Position numbers and translations under genes: made by a program. Positions 36,757 through 45,718 of a stretch of 64,000 nt of DNA are shown piece after piece. Under the pieces are notes generated by a model, which was not told the DNA's origin, did no database searches, and saw only the letters and a program-made list of their open reading frames with translations. Each line of letters opens with the position of its first letter. Positions within the stretch are counted from its first letter, which is position 1. The stretch spans positions 62,001 to 126,000 of the forward strand of contig NZ_PVXN01000009.1 of the NCBI RefSeq assembly GCF_002995795.1. The letters run 5' to 3'. The DNA is from Clostridium thermopalmarium DSM 5974. GTDB lineage: Bacteria > Bacillota > Clostridia > Clostridiales > Clostridiaceae.

Positions 36757-37434
36757 ATGTTTTTTTATGATTGGACGTATATTATTCTTATTCCAGCTTT
36801 GATAGTATCAGCGTGGGCTCAGATGAAAGTCAATTCTACGTTTAGTAAATATTCTAGAGTAAGAAGTATAAATGGTTATACGGGTGCTCAGGTTGCAAGG
36901 ATGCTATTAGATGCAGAAGGTCTTTATGATGTTCCTGTTGAACAAATTTCTGGAAGGCTAACTGATCATTATGATCCAAGAAGCAGGACTATGAGACTGT
37001 CAAGAGATGTATACAATGGTACTTCCGTAGCATCTATAGGAGTAGCAGCTCATGAAACTGGTCATGCAATTCAGCATCAAAGGCACTATGCTCCTCTTCA
37101 AATAAGAAACTCCATAGTTCCAGTGGTTAATTTTAGCTCTAATGCTTCATGGCTAATTTTCTTATTTGGATTATTTATGGGATCAAGATACTTGATTAAT
37201 GTAGGAATACTTTTATTTGGAGCAGTAGTAATTTTTCAATTAGTTACTTTACCAGTGGAATTTAACGCATCAAATAGGGCTTTAAGTATATTGGAACAAA
37301 GAAATATATTATATGGAGATGAAATAAAGGGAGCAAAAAGTGTACTATCAGCTGCTGCTATGACATATGTAGCTGCTGCTCTTACAGCTATATTGCAGCT
37401 AGTAAGACTTATAGCTTTAAGTAGAGATGAATAA
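36757..37434 (+). CDS. Membrane zinc metallopeptidase, YugP family
   Basis: This is a membrane protein with a metalloprotease motif HETGH (H99, E100, H103), preceded by a membrane helix at the N terminus and followed by two or three hydrophobic helices (about 125-165 and 205-220). The family (COG2738) is widespread in Firmicutes; substrates are unknown. The start at ATG 36757 follows GGGAGGA by 6 bases. It lies between fmt and rsmB, where B. subtilis has no such gene (yugP is elsewhere there), so its presence in this run is a clostridial feature. Confidence 0.85.
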   Translation: MFFYDWTYIILIPALIVSAWAQMKVNSTFSKYSRVRSINGYTGAQVARMLLDAEGLYDVPVEQISGRLTDHYDPRSRTMRLSRDVYNGTSVASIGVAAHETGHAIQHQRHYAPLQIRNSIVPVVNFSSNASWLIFLFGLFMGSRYLINVGILLFGAVVIFQLVTLPVEFNASNRALSILEQRNILYGDEIKGAKSVLSAAAMTYVAAALTAILQLVRLIALSRDE

Positions 37435-37453
37435 CTAGGATTGGAGTAAATCT

Positions 37454-38785
37454 ATGGAGAAAAGTAGAAAAGTATGTGTTGATATAGTAGAACAGGTATT
37501 AACTAAAAATGCTTATTCAAACATAGTTTTAAGAAACACTTTAAATAAGTTTAAATTTGAAGATAAAGATAAATCTTTAATAACTGAAATTGTATATGGA
37601 ACTATTAAATATAAGTATACTATTGATGTCATATTAGAACATTATCTAAAAAAAGGAACAAAAGGTATAGACACTTACGTATTAAATATATTAAGAACGG
37701 CTATTTATCAAATTAGATATTTAGATAAAATACCTAATTTTGCAGCGGTAAATGAAGCCGTTGAAATAGCAAAAAAATATAAGTCTGTAGGAGCGTCTCA
37801 ACTTGTAAATGGGGTTTTAAGAAATTATCTTAGAAATTTAGATAAATATTATTATAATAAAGAAAATGTAGTTGAGGCATTATGCTTTAACTACTCTTTT
37901 GATAAATGGTTAGTGAATATGTTTATTGATCAGTATGGAATTACAATAACTGAAAAGATTTTAAAAGGATTAAATGAAAAACCAGCAGTTACTGTAAGAG
38001 TAAATAATTTAAAGACCACATATGATGAAGCTTTTTCAGCTCTTGAGAAATATGGTTATGATATTGATGAGGGATATGTATCACCAGAAGCGATTATAAT
38101 AAATAAAGGAAAAAATATAGAAGAGAATCCTTTGTTTAAAGAAGGGAAAATAACTGTTCAAGATGAAAGTGCTATGCTTGTAGCGCCATCCTTGGATGTT
38201 AAAGAAGGATTTGAGGTTCTAGATTTGTGTAGTGCTCCAGGAGGGAAAACGACTCATATTTCTGAGTTAATGAACGATAGTGGAGTTGTAAGAGCTTTTG
38301 ATATTCATGAAAATAAACTTTCACTAGTAAAGGCAAATGCAAGAAGACTCGGAATAAATAACATAACTTATGATCAAATGGATGCAACCATATTTAATAA
38401 AAACCTGGAAAATGTAGCCGATGCAGTTTTAATTGATGTGCCTTGTTCTGGGCTAGGCATAATAAGAAAAAAGCCTGAGATAAAATATACTAAACAGGTA
38501 AAGGGAATTAAGGATATAATAAGAGTGCAAAGGGAAATAATGAAGAATGCATCAAAGTATGTAAAGGTTGGAGGAACGCTGGTATATTCCACTTGTACAA
38601 TAAACAAAAAAGAAAATGAGAATAATATAAACTGGTTTCTAAAAGAGTTTCCTCAATATTCAGTAGAAAAATTATATTACGGAGAGAGAGAAAACATCGT
38701 GTATAACGATAACGGATCTGTAACTATCTTACCAAACAAATATATGGATGGATTTTTTATTACTAAACTTAAAAGAATTCGGTAG
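37454..38785 (+). CDS. rsmB: 16S rRNA m5C967 methyltransferase RsmB (Sun)
   Basis: RsmB methylates a cytosine of 16S rRNA in the P-site region. An N-terminal NusB-like RNA-binding domain (about 1-135) is followed by the Rossmann methyltransferase with [13 protein letters not shown] and the two catalytic cysteines, C331 in VPCSGLG and C381 in YSTCTI. 443 residues. It is followed after 11 bases by rlmN, so two rRNA methyltransferases are made together. Confidence 0.96.
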   Translation: MEKSRKVCVDIVEQVLTKNAYSNIVLRNTLNKFKFEDKDKSLITEIVYGTIKYKYTIDVILEHYLKKGTKGIDTYVLNILRTAIYQIRYLDKIPNFAAVNEAVEIAKKYKSVGASQLVNGVLRNYLRNLDKYYYNKENVVEALCFNYSFDKWLVNMFIDQYGITITEKILKGLNEKPAVTVRVNNLKTTYDEAFSALEKYGYDIDEGYVSPEAIIINKGKNIEENPLFKEGKITVQDESAMLVAPSLDVKEGFEVLDLCSAPGGKTTHISELMNDSGVVRAFDIHENKLSLVKANARRLGINNITYDQMDATIFNKNLENVADAVLIDVPCSGLGIIRKKPEIKYTKQVKGIKDIIRVQREIMKNASKYVKVGGTLVYSTCTINKKENENNINWFLKEFPQYSVEKLYYGERENIVYNDNGSVTILPNKYMDGFFITKLKRIR

Positions 38786-38796
38786 GTGCAAATAAT

Positions 38797-39828
38797 ATGA
38801 AAAATATTTTAGATTTTAGTTTAGAAGATTTAAAGTTATGGATGGAAGAAAACAATGAAGGAAAGTTTAGAGCAAAACAGATATTTGAATGGATATATAA
38901 AAAAGGAATATTTGATTTTGATAATATGACTAATATATCAAAAGATATCAAGAATAAATTAAAAGACAATTTTTATATAGGAGTTCCACAAACGGTAAAT
39001 AAGTATACATCCAATATTGATGGAACTCAAAAATTCCTTTTTAAATATAGAGATGGAAATATTATTGAATCTGTTATTATGAAATATAAATATGGAAATA
39101 CTATATGCGTATCCACTCAAGTAGGATGTAGAATGGGATGCAAGTTTTGCGCGTCTACTATAGGAGGAATAGTAAGAAATTTGACCCATGGAGAAATAGC
39201 AGGACAGATATTAAGAGCGCAGTCAGAAATCAATGAAAGAATATCTAATGTGGTACTAATGGGAAGTGGAGAGCCTCTAGATAATTATGATAATGTAATA
39301 AAGTTCATTAAATTAATAAATTCTGAGGAAGGCCTAAATATAGGCCAAAGACATATTACATTATCAACTTGTGGAATAGTTCCTAAAATAAAAGAACTAG
39401 CGGATAAGGAACTACAAATAACTTTAGCAATATCTTTGCATGCTCCAAGTGATGATATAAGAAAAACCATGATGCCAATAGCAAATAAATACTCTTTAAA
39501 TGAAATAGTAGATGCTTGCAGATATTATTCTGTTAAGACTAACAGAAGAATAACATTTGAATATGCTCTTGTAAAAGGAGTTAATGATAAAAAAGAGCAT
39601 GCTAAGGAATTATGTAATCTATTAAAGGGACTTTTATGCCATGTGAATTTAATACCTATAAATGAAATAAAAGAAAATGATTATAAAAAATCAAATATGA
39701 AAGATATAGATGCATTCAAAGAAACTTTGACAAGATGTGGAATTGAAACTACAATAAGAAGAGAAATGGGTTCAGATATTAATGCAGCTTGTGGTCAATT
39801 AAGAAAGAACTATATGGAAAGTAATTAA
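38797..39828 (+). CDS. rlmN: Dual-specificity 23S rRNA/tRNA m2A methyltransferase RlmN
   Basis: RlmN is a radical SAM enzyme that methylates C2 of adenosine 2503 in 23S rRNA and of A37 in tRNA. The cluster-binding cysteines are C111, C115 and C118 (GCRMGCKFC); the methyl-carrier cysteine is in the C-terminal NAACGQL. 343 residues. The N-terminal [14 protein letters not shown] is typical. prpC follows within 35 bases. Confidence 0.97.
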   Translation: MKNILDFSLEDLKLWMEENNEGKFRAKQIFEWIYKKGIFDFDNMTNISKDIKNKLKDNFYIGVPQTVNKYTSNIDGTQKFLFKYRDGNIIESVIMKYKYGNTICVSTQVGCRMGCKFCASTIGGIVRNLTHGEIAGQILRAQSEINERISNVVLMGSGEPLDNYDNVIKFIKLINSEEGLNIGQRHITLSTCGIVPKIKELADKELQITLAISLHAPSDDIRKTMMPIANKYSLNEIVDACRYYSVKTNRRITFEYALVKGVNDKKEHAKELCNLLKGLLCHVNLIPINEIKENDYKKSNMKDIDAFKETLTRCGIETTIRREMGSDINAACGQLRKNYMESN

Positions 39829-39863
39829 TGTTATTTATAGTATGCGATGGAGGGTATATTTTT

Positions 39864-40637
39864 ATGGGTGGTAATAAATTTTGTTCGGATGAATATCTGG
39901 TAGGATACATATCGGATAGGGGAAACATAAGAGATATAAATGAAGATTATATTGATTACTATGAAAATGATAAAATAAGACTTTATATTGTGGCTGATGG
40001 TATGGGAGGCCATAATGCAGGAGATGTAGCAAGTAAAATTGCAGTAGAATCTTGTATAGAGTATATAAAAAATGAAGATAAAATAGATGATAAGGAAGCT
40101 TTATTAAAGTCAGCAATTAGCTATGCTAATGAAAAAATATATATTAAATCTAAAGAAAACAGTGGATTAAATGGTATGGGGACAACCATTACAGCATGCT
40201 TAATAGATGAAGAAGAAGCAATTATTGCTAATGTGGGTGACAGTAGCTGCTATGCTATATATGCTGATACTATAAAGAAAATTACAAAAGATCACTCTTT
40301 AGTACAAGAACTAGTAGATGAGGGAAGTATTACAGAACAGGAAGCTTTAAATCATCCTAATAAAAATATAATTACAAGAGCTTTAGGTACTAAAGAAAAT
40401 GTAGAGATAGATATTTTTAGAATAAAGACAGATAAAATTTTAAAGTTTTTACTATGTACAGATGGATTATCAAATGAGGTTAGTACAAAAGAAATGTTTG
40501 ATATAGTGATAAAAAATAATAATGAGGAAGCATGTAAGCTTTTAGTTGATTTGTGTAAAAATAAAGGTGGAAGAGATAATATTTCAGTTATTGTATTTGG
40601 AGGAGAGTGCAAAAATGACGGGGACCATTCTAGGTAA
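39864..40637 (+). CDS. prpC: PP2C-type Ser/Thr phosphatase PrpC (Stp)
   Basis: PrpC dephosphorylates targets of the PrkC kinase. Metal-binding motifs of the PP2C family are present: DINEDY near 26, DGMGGHNAGDVAS near 47, GDSSCYAIY and, near the end, GGRDNISVIV. ATG 39864 has GGAGGG (39849-39854) upstream; ATG 39828 overlapping the rlmN stop is possible but lacks one. About 257 residues. Its 3' end overlaps prkC by 23 bases, so phosphatase and kinase are coupled. Confidence 0.95.
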   Translation: MGGNKFCSDEYLVGYISDRGNIRDINEDYIDYYENDKIRLYIVADGMGGHNAGDVASKIAVESCIEYIKNEDKIDDKEALLKSAISYANEKIYIKSKENSGLNGMGTTITACLIDEEEAIIANVGDSSCYAIYADTIKKITKDHSLVQELVDEGSITEQEALNHPNKNIITRALGTKENVEIDIFRIKTDKILKFLLCTDGLSNEVSTKEMFDIVIKNNNEEACKLLVDLCKNKGGRDNISVIVFGGECKNDGDHSR

Positions 40638-42582
40638 TAGATATGAATTAATGGAGAAGATTGGAGAAGGTGGCATGGCAGAAGTATATAAGGCCAAATG
40701 TCATCTATTAAATAGATTTGTAGCAGTAAAAATATTAAAGTCTCAGTATTCGGATAATATTGAGTTTGTTAATAAGTTTGAACAAGAAGCTGCAGCTGCT
40801 GCGAGTTTATCTCATAGCAATATTGTTAGTATTTATGATGTAGGTTCTCAAGATGGTATTAATTATATTGTGATGGAGTATATAGACGGAAAAACTTTAA
40901 AACAAATCATCAATGAACAAAAGGTTTTAAAATATAATGATGCAATTATTATTGCTATTCAAATTGCTAAAGCTTTAGAATGCGCTCATAACAACAATAT
41001 TATACATAGGGATGTAAAACCACATAACATATTGGTAACCAAAGAAGGTGTGGTAAAAGTAACTGACTTTGGTATTGCAAAAGCTACATCTTCAGTAACT
41101 ATAACAAACTCTGATAGGATAATAGGATCAGCTCATTATTTTTCGCCGGAGCAAGCCAAAGGAAATTTTGTAGATTGCAGGACAGATATATATTCTTTAG
41201 GTATTATATTGTACGAAATGGTTACGGGAAAGCTTCCTTATGATGGAGATAGTCCGGTATCTGTTGCCTTAAAACATATACAAGAACAAGTTGTGCCTCC
41301 TATTGAAGTGAACTCTAATATTCCTGAAAGTTTAAATAAAATAATACTTAAAGCAATAGAAAAGGAACAGTATAAAAGATATCAAAGTGCGCATGAGATG
41401 TTAATGGATTTACAAAAAATCAAACAAAATCCAGATGTTGATATTATTATGAATAATTTCGAAAATGAATATACTAAAATTATGAAGCCTATAACTGGAT
41501 ATGATGAAGTTAAAGAAAAAGATGTGGATGAGAATCAATATCAGTATGAGCATGAAGAAGATGATATAGGTGATATAAATTATACAAACGGTATAGATAA
41601 TTATATCGAGGAAGATGAAGGTAATAATAATAGAAGTAAAAATAGAATAAAAAATAAAGTGAAAAATAAAAAAAAGATAACTAGCTTAATTGCATTAGGG
41701 GTTATTATAATTGGATTTATATCAGCCTTTGTTATTCTAAATAAAGAGTTCGATGGACATAAAACAGGAAAGGCTGTAGTACCCAATATAATTGGATTAA
41801 GCAAAGAGAAAGCGCAAAGTTTGGTTGAAGAGCAAGGATTAAAATTTGTAACTACAACCCAAAGCAGTGATAAACCTGCAGGAGTTGTAATTGAATGTTA
41901 TCCATCGCCAGGTACAGAAATGGATTTAAGTGAAAAAGATGAGGTTAGAGCAATAATAAGTTCTGGCCCTAAAGTAGCTACTGTACCAAATCTTATAGAA
42001 ATAGAATTAGAAGCTGCAAAAGAATATTTAAAAATATATAATTTAAATTTGGGAAAAGTATCTTATACATATAGTGATACTATTGATGAAGGAAAAGTCT
42101 GTGATCAATATCCTAAGCCTGAAACCGTAATAGGTGAAAATACGACTGTTGACTTAGTTGTAAGTAAGGGACCAAATAAGAAGATTACAGTTGTGCCTAA
42201 TTTAATAAATAAAAATTTAGATGAAGCTCAACAATTATTAAAAGATGCAAATTTGAGATTAGGAAACATTACTAAAATTAATACATTAGATAAATCTTTA
42301 GATGGTATAGTTACTGCTCAAAGTATTAAGTCAGGTAAAAAGGTACCAGAAAATACAGCAGTGGACGTAAGCTATTATGTATATGGAGATAAAGCTATGA
42401 CAATAGTACCAAACTTTGTTAATAAGACTGTAAGACAAGCAAGAAACTTGGCTGCTGAAAATAACTTGATAATAAAGGTCAAGGGTAGAGATGACTTTAT
42501 AATAACATCACAAGATAAAGCACCAGGGATGGAAGTAAAGGAAGGAACAGTGATAACTCTAACAAGTGAGCCAAATCCATGA
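40615..42582 (+). CDS. prkC: Membrane Ser/Thr protein kinase PrkC with four PASTA repeats
   Basis: PrkC senses muropeptides and cell-wall state and signals to division, wall synthesis and spore germination. The kinase domain (about 10-270) has the glycine loop GEGGMAEVY, catalytic HRDVKPHN and DFGIAKA. A highly charged linker leads to one membrane helix (about 356-376) and four extracellular PASTA repeats, each opening with a VPN motif (VVPNIIG, TVPNLIE, VVPNLIN, IVPNFVN). ATG 40615 has GGAGGAG upstream. 655 residues. rsgA, whose product is a known PrkC-linked GTPase in Bacillus, follows. Confidence 0.97.
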   Translation: MTGTILGNRYELMEKIGEGGMAEVYKAKCHLLNRFVAVKILKSQYSDNIEFVNKFEQEAAAAASLSHSNIVSIYDVGSQDGINYIVMEYIDGKTLKQIINEQKVLKYNDAIIIAIQIAKALECAHNNNIIHRDVKPHNILVTKEGVVKVTDFGIAKATSSVTITNSDRIIGSAHYFSPEQAKGNFVDCRTDIYSLGIILYEMVTGKLPYDGDSPVSVALKHIQEQVVPPIEVNSNIPESLNKIILKAIEKEQYKRYQSAHEMLMDLQKIKQNPDVDIIMNNFENEYTKIMKPITGYDEVKEKDVDENQYQYEHEEDDIGDINYTNGIDNYIEEDEGNNNRSKNRIKNKVKNKKKITSLIALGVIIIGFISAFVILNKEFDGHKTGKAVVPNIIGLSKEKAQSLVEEQGLKFVTTTQSSDKPAGVVIECYPSPGTEMDLSEKDEVRAIISSGPKVATVPNLIEIELEAAKEYLKIYNLNLGKVSYTYSDTIDEGKVCDQYPKPETVIGENTTVDLVVSKGPNKKITVVPNLINKNLDEAQQLLKDANLRLGNITKINTLDKSLDGIVTAQSIKSGKKVPENTAVDVSYYVYGDKAMTIVPNFVNKTVRQARNLAAENNLIIKVKGRDDFIITSQDKAPGMEVKEGTVITLTSEPNP

Positions 42583-42603
42583 TAAGCATTTGTAGGAGGA
42601 AAT

Positions 42604-43470
42604 ATGGAAGGAATAATTATTAAAGGTATAGGCGGATTTTATTATGTAAAAACAGACAATGGCGTATATGAGTGTAAAGCTAGAGGAAAGTTTAGAAATA
42701 AAAGGCTAACTCCAATGGTAGGAGATTCTGTGATAATTACTGTTAAAAATAATAATGGAGCTATCGAAGAGATAAAAGAAAGAAAAAATGAGCTTATAAG
42801 GCCAGCAGTTGCTAATATATCTCAGGCTTTTATAGTATTTGCACTTAAAAATCCTGATATAAATTTAGAGCTTCTAAATAAGTTCTTGTTGCAGTGTGAG
42901 GTGAAAAATATAAAATCTATAGTTTGTTTTAATAAGATTGATTTAACAGATAATTATAGAGAACATGAAGCTGTTAAAATGGTAGATAGTGCTGGATATG
43001 AATATATATTTTTAAATGCTAAGAACAAAATAGGATTAGATAAGCTAAAAGAAAAGCTAAAAGAAAATGTTACTGTTTTTTGTGGTCCTTCAGGAGTAGG
43101 AAAATCTACTATATTAAACGGTATAACGGGCAGAGAAGTAATGAAGATTGGAAATATCAGCGATAAACTAAAAAGAGGAAAACATACAACTAGACATAGT
43201 GAGCTAGTAGAAGCATACGGAGGATTTGTAGTCGATACACCGGGATTTTCCACATTGGAATTAAAGTTTGATAATAAGGAAGAAATTCAAGAGTATTTTC
43301 CTGAGTTTTTCGAATATAGGCAAGAGTGTAAATTTAACAGTTGCTTACATTATAAAGAGCCTCAATGTGAAGTAAAAAGTGCAGTGGATGAAGGAAAAAT
43401 CAATTTAAATAGATATACATTTTACTTAAAGACATTAGAAAAAGTTACTAAAGGAGGAATAAATAAATGA
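42604..43470 (+). CDS. rsgA: Small ribosomal subunit biogenesis GTPase RsgA
   Basis: RsgA is a circularly permuted GTPase that checks late 30S assembly. An OB domain (about 1-65) is followed by the permuted G domain: G4-like FNKIDL comes before the P-loop GPSGVGKST (near 161) and DTPGF. The C-terminal zinc site is C-x6-C-x-H-x5-C (CKFNSCLH...QCEV). 288 residues. GTAGGAGG precedes the ATG. The stop overlaps the rpe start (ATGA). Confidence 0.96.
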   Translation: MEGIIIKGIGGFYYVKTDNGVYECKARGKFRNKRLTPMVGDSVIITVKNNNGAIEEIKERKNELIRPAVANISQAFIVFALKNPDINLELLNKFLLQCEVKNIKSIVCFNKIDLTDNYREHEAVKMVDSAGYEYIFLNAKNKIGLDKLKEKLKENVTVFCGPSGVGKSTILNGITGREVMKIGNISDKLKRGKHTTRHSELVEAYGGFVVDTPGFSTLELKFDNKEEIQEYFPEFFEYRQECKFNSCLHYKEPQCEVKSAVDEGKINLNRYTFYLKTLEKVTKGGINK

Positions 43471-44117
43471 TAAAGATATCGCCGTCTATATTATCAGCAA
43501 ATTTTGCGAGATTGGGAGAAGAAGTAAAAGAATTAGAAAAATACGGTGCTGATTTAATACACATAGATGTCATGGATGGTATGTTTGTTCCTAATATATC
43601 TTTTGGTATACCTGTAATAAAAAGTATAAGACCAATCACTAATTTGCCTTTTGATGTACATCTAATGATTGAAGAGCCAGCTAGATATGTAGAAAACTTT
43701 GTAAAAGTAGGAGCGGATATAATAACAATACATTATGAAGCTGATAAACATTTAGATAGAACTATAAACTATATAAAAAGCTTTGGCATCAAAGCAGGTA
43801 TAGCACTTAATCCTGCTACTCCCGTAAGCAGTATAAAGCATATAATAAGTGAAGTTGACATGGTATTAATAATGTCTGTTAATCCAGGGTTTGGAGGACA
43901 AAAATATATAGAATACTGTGGAGACAAAATAAAAGAGGTCAAAAATTTATCAAACACATATAATAAAGATCTTTTAATAGAAGTTGATGGTGGAGTTGGA
44001 ATAGAAAACATAAAAAAGATAGTAGAATGTGGGGCAAATGTAATTGTTGCTGGCTCTGCCGTATTTAAGAACGGTAATATAGAAAAAAATATAAGAGACT
44101 TAAAAGAAGGTTTTTGA
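43467..44117 (+). CDS. rpe: Ribulose-phosphate 3-epimerase
   Basis: Rpe interconverts ribulose-5-phosphate and xylulose-5-phosphate in the pentose phosphate pathway. TIM-barrel motifs are complete: [22 protein letters not shown] with metal-ligand residues, [19 protein letters not shown] and VDGGV. 216 residues. It overlaps rsgA by four bases and is followed after 1 base by thiN. Confidence 0.97.
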   Translation: MIKISPSILSANFARLGEEVKELEKYGADLIHIDVMDGMFVPNISFGIPVIKSIRPITNLPFDVHLMIEEPARYVENFVKVGADIITIHYEADKHLDRTINYIKSFGIKAGIALNPATPVSSIKHIISEVDMVLIMSVNPGFGGQKYIEYCGDKIKEVKNLSNTYNKDLLIEVDGGVGIENIKKIVECGANVIVAGSAVFKNGNIEKNIRDLKEGF

Positions 44118-44118
44118 T

Positions 44119-44754
44119 ATGAAAGTAGTTATAGTATCAGGCGGAAAAGCCCCTTCATATGATATTGTTAAGCAAGAACTAAAAGGCAGTTCTTGCTTAA
44201 TATGTGCTGATAGTGGAGCGAATTGTTTATATGAATATAATATTTCTCCTAACATTATAGTGGGGGATTTAGATTCTATAAATCATGATGCTTTAGACTT
44301 TTTTGTGAAAAAAAACATTAATATAATAAAATATCCAAGAGAGAAAGATTTTACAGATACAGAGGCAGCTGTAGATAAGGCTATTGAATTAGGAGCTAGA
44401 GAGATAACTATATTAGGGGCAACTGGAAGTAGGATAGATCACATATTAGGGAACATAGGTATATTACTAAAATGTATGAAATTAGGAGTTAACTCTATTA
44501 TAAAAGATGAAAATAATATAATAAGATTAATTGATAAGCCTATAAAATTAAAGGGAAATATAGGAGATACATTTTCATTGATTCCATATTGTGAAACCAT
44601 AGAAGATTTAAGTATATATGGTGCTAAATATCCATTATGTGATTATAAGCTGGAGATTGGAAGTTCACTTGGAATATCCAATGAGTTTTCAAGGGAAGAA
44701 ATATCTATAGAATTTAATAATGGTATTTTAATACTTATATGTTCAAAAGATTAG
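44119..44754 (+). CDS. thiN: Thiamine pyrophosphokinase
   Basis: ThiN transfers pyrophosphate from ATP to thiamine, giving the active cofactor. CADSGANCLYEYNISPNIIVGDLDS, YPREKDFTDTEAA and GATGSRIDHILGN are the family's substrate and metal motifs. 211 residues. It closes the rsgA-rpe-thiN trio, the same order as in B. subtilis, where the next features are also spoVM and rpmB. Confidence 0.95.
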   Translation: MKVVIVSGGKAPSYDIVKQELKGSSCLICADSGANCLYEYNISPNIIVGDLDSINHDALDFFVKKNINIIKYPREKDFTDTEAAVDKAIELGAREITILGATGSRIDHILGNIGILLKCMKLGVNSIIKDENNIIRLIDKPIKLKGNIGDTFSLIPYCETIEDLSIYGAKYPLCDYKLEIGSSLGISNEFSREEISIEFNNGILILICSKD

Positions 44755-44858
44755 TAGAAAGTTCGAAATTTATACATGCTTTTGTAACGGATAAAAGGCA
44801 TTAAGAATATAATGGATATGGGATTATATAGTTGACAGCTATTAATAAGGAGGTCACT

Positions 44859-44927
44859 ATGAGAATAATAGCAATAAAAGTACCTAGAGTAATATCAAAA
44901 ATTATAAGGATTTTTAAAAAAAGCTAA
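44859..44927 (+). CDS. spoVM: Stage V sporulation protein M (SpoVM), 22 residues
   Basis: SpoVM is a tiny amphipathic helix that recognises the convex forespore membrane and anchors SpoIVA there. The 22-codon frame reads MRIIAIKVPRV, then ISKIIRIFKKS. Against the 26-residue B. subtilis protein (MKFYTIKLPKF...) it keeps the basic residue 2, the IK at 6-7, Pro9 (critical for membrane insertion), a basic residue 10, alternating hydrophobic and basic positions, and a basic tail. AAGGAGG (44848-44853ish) precedes the ATG. It sits between thiN and rpmB exactly as in Bacillus. Context and pattern make this a strong call despite the length. Confidence 0.9.
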   Translation: MRIIAIKVPRVISKIIRIFKKS

Positions 44928-44932
44928 AAAAT

Positions 44933-44966
44933 AAAATGCAATTGATTTTTCAATTGCATTTTTTTA
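44933..44966. terminator. Shared bidirectional terminator of spoVM and rpmB
   Basis: AATGCAATTG pairs with CAATTGCATT (six-base loop), flanked by A on the left and T on the right, so it ends transcription in both directions between two convergent genes. Confidence 0.85.
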
Positions 44967-44968
44967 CC

Positions 44969-45160
44969 TTATATAGCACGTTGAACTTTTCCAGAACGAA
45001 GACATCTAGTACAAACATTTATTTTTTTAGGTGCTCCGCTAACTATAGCTTTAACACTTTTTATATTTGGAGACCATTTTCTCTTTGATTGACGATGAGA
45101 ATGGCTATATTGAACACCAGATATAACGCCTTTTCCACATATTTCACATCTTTTTGCCAT
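44969..45160 (-). CDS. rpmB: 50S ribosomal protein L28
   Basis: L28 is a 63-residue ribosomal protein. It begins MAKRCEICGKG and has the second cysteine pair in VCTRCLRSG, so this is the zinc-binding (C+) form. HRQSKRKWSPNI is the conserved rRNA-binding stretch. On the complementary strand AGGAGGTG precedes the ATG. It is divergent from yloU and convergent with spoVM, the only single ribosomal gene here on the minus strand. Confidence 0.97.
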   Translation of the reverse strand: MAKRCEICGKGVISGVQYSHSHRQSKRKWSPNIKSVKAIVSGAPKKINVCTRCLRSGKVQRAI

Positions 45161-45357
45161 CTAATAACACCTCCTAAAATTGAAGATAATAATTCCATAC
45201 GATAGAACGTATTATATTTTAGCATAATGACATGGTATTGGCAAGTAAAATATAATGTCAATAGTAAGAATTAGTATTTGTATCATTAATTTTCTTGATT
45301 ATATTAATTATATATTATAAAATAAATATTATGTATAGTCATTAAGGAGGAATAAGT

Positions 45358-45705
45358 ATGCTAGCAATTACCAATGAATGTGGTAGTATAAATTACTCTG
45401 AGGAAGCATTGGCTAATATAGTTGGAGTTTCAACTATGGAATGCTATGGAGTAGTAGGAATGGCTTCCAGAAATGCTAAGGATGGACTTTGGGAATTAAT
45501 TAGAGGAGAAAGTCTAAGTAGAGGAGTTAAAATTAATAGCAAATATAATAAGTTGAATATAGAATTATATATTATAGTTCAATATGGTACTAAGATTTCT
45601 GTTATAGCAAATAATGTAATACAAAAAATAAGATATAATGTAGAAAACTATACAGAATTAAAAGTAGCTAGTATAACAGTAAATGTTCAAGGCGTGAGAA
45701 TCTAA
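45358..45705 (+). CDS. Asp23/Gls24 family protein YloU
   Basis: The family of small cytoplasmic or membrane-associated alkaline-shock-type proteins has an unclear molecular role and is linked to envelope stress. The 115 residues show the pattern GSINYSEEALANIVGVSTMECYGVVGM and a C-terminal ITVNVQGVRI. AAGGAGGAAT precedes the ATG. It is coupled to the DAK2-domain protein (13 bases), as in B. subtilis yloU-yloV, which suggests a shared role around fatty-acid or envelope homeostasis. Confidence 0.88.
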   Translation: MLAITNECGSINYSEEALANIVGVSTMECYGVVGMASRNAKDGLWELIRGESLSRGVKINSKYNKLNIELYIIVQYGTKISVIANNVIQKIRYNVENYTELKVASITVNVQGVRI

Positions 45706-45718
45706 GGAGGTACTTAAA

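Noticed and set aside
39828-39863. ATG 39828 as the start of prpC
   Set aside because: No Shine-Dalgarno sequence precedes it, whereas GGAGGG stands 9 bases before ATG 39864 and the PP2C domain begins after that.
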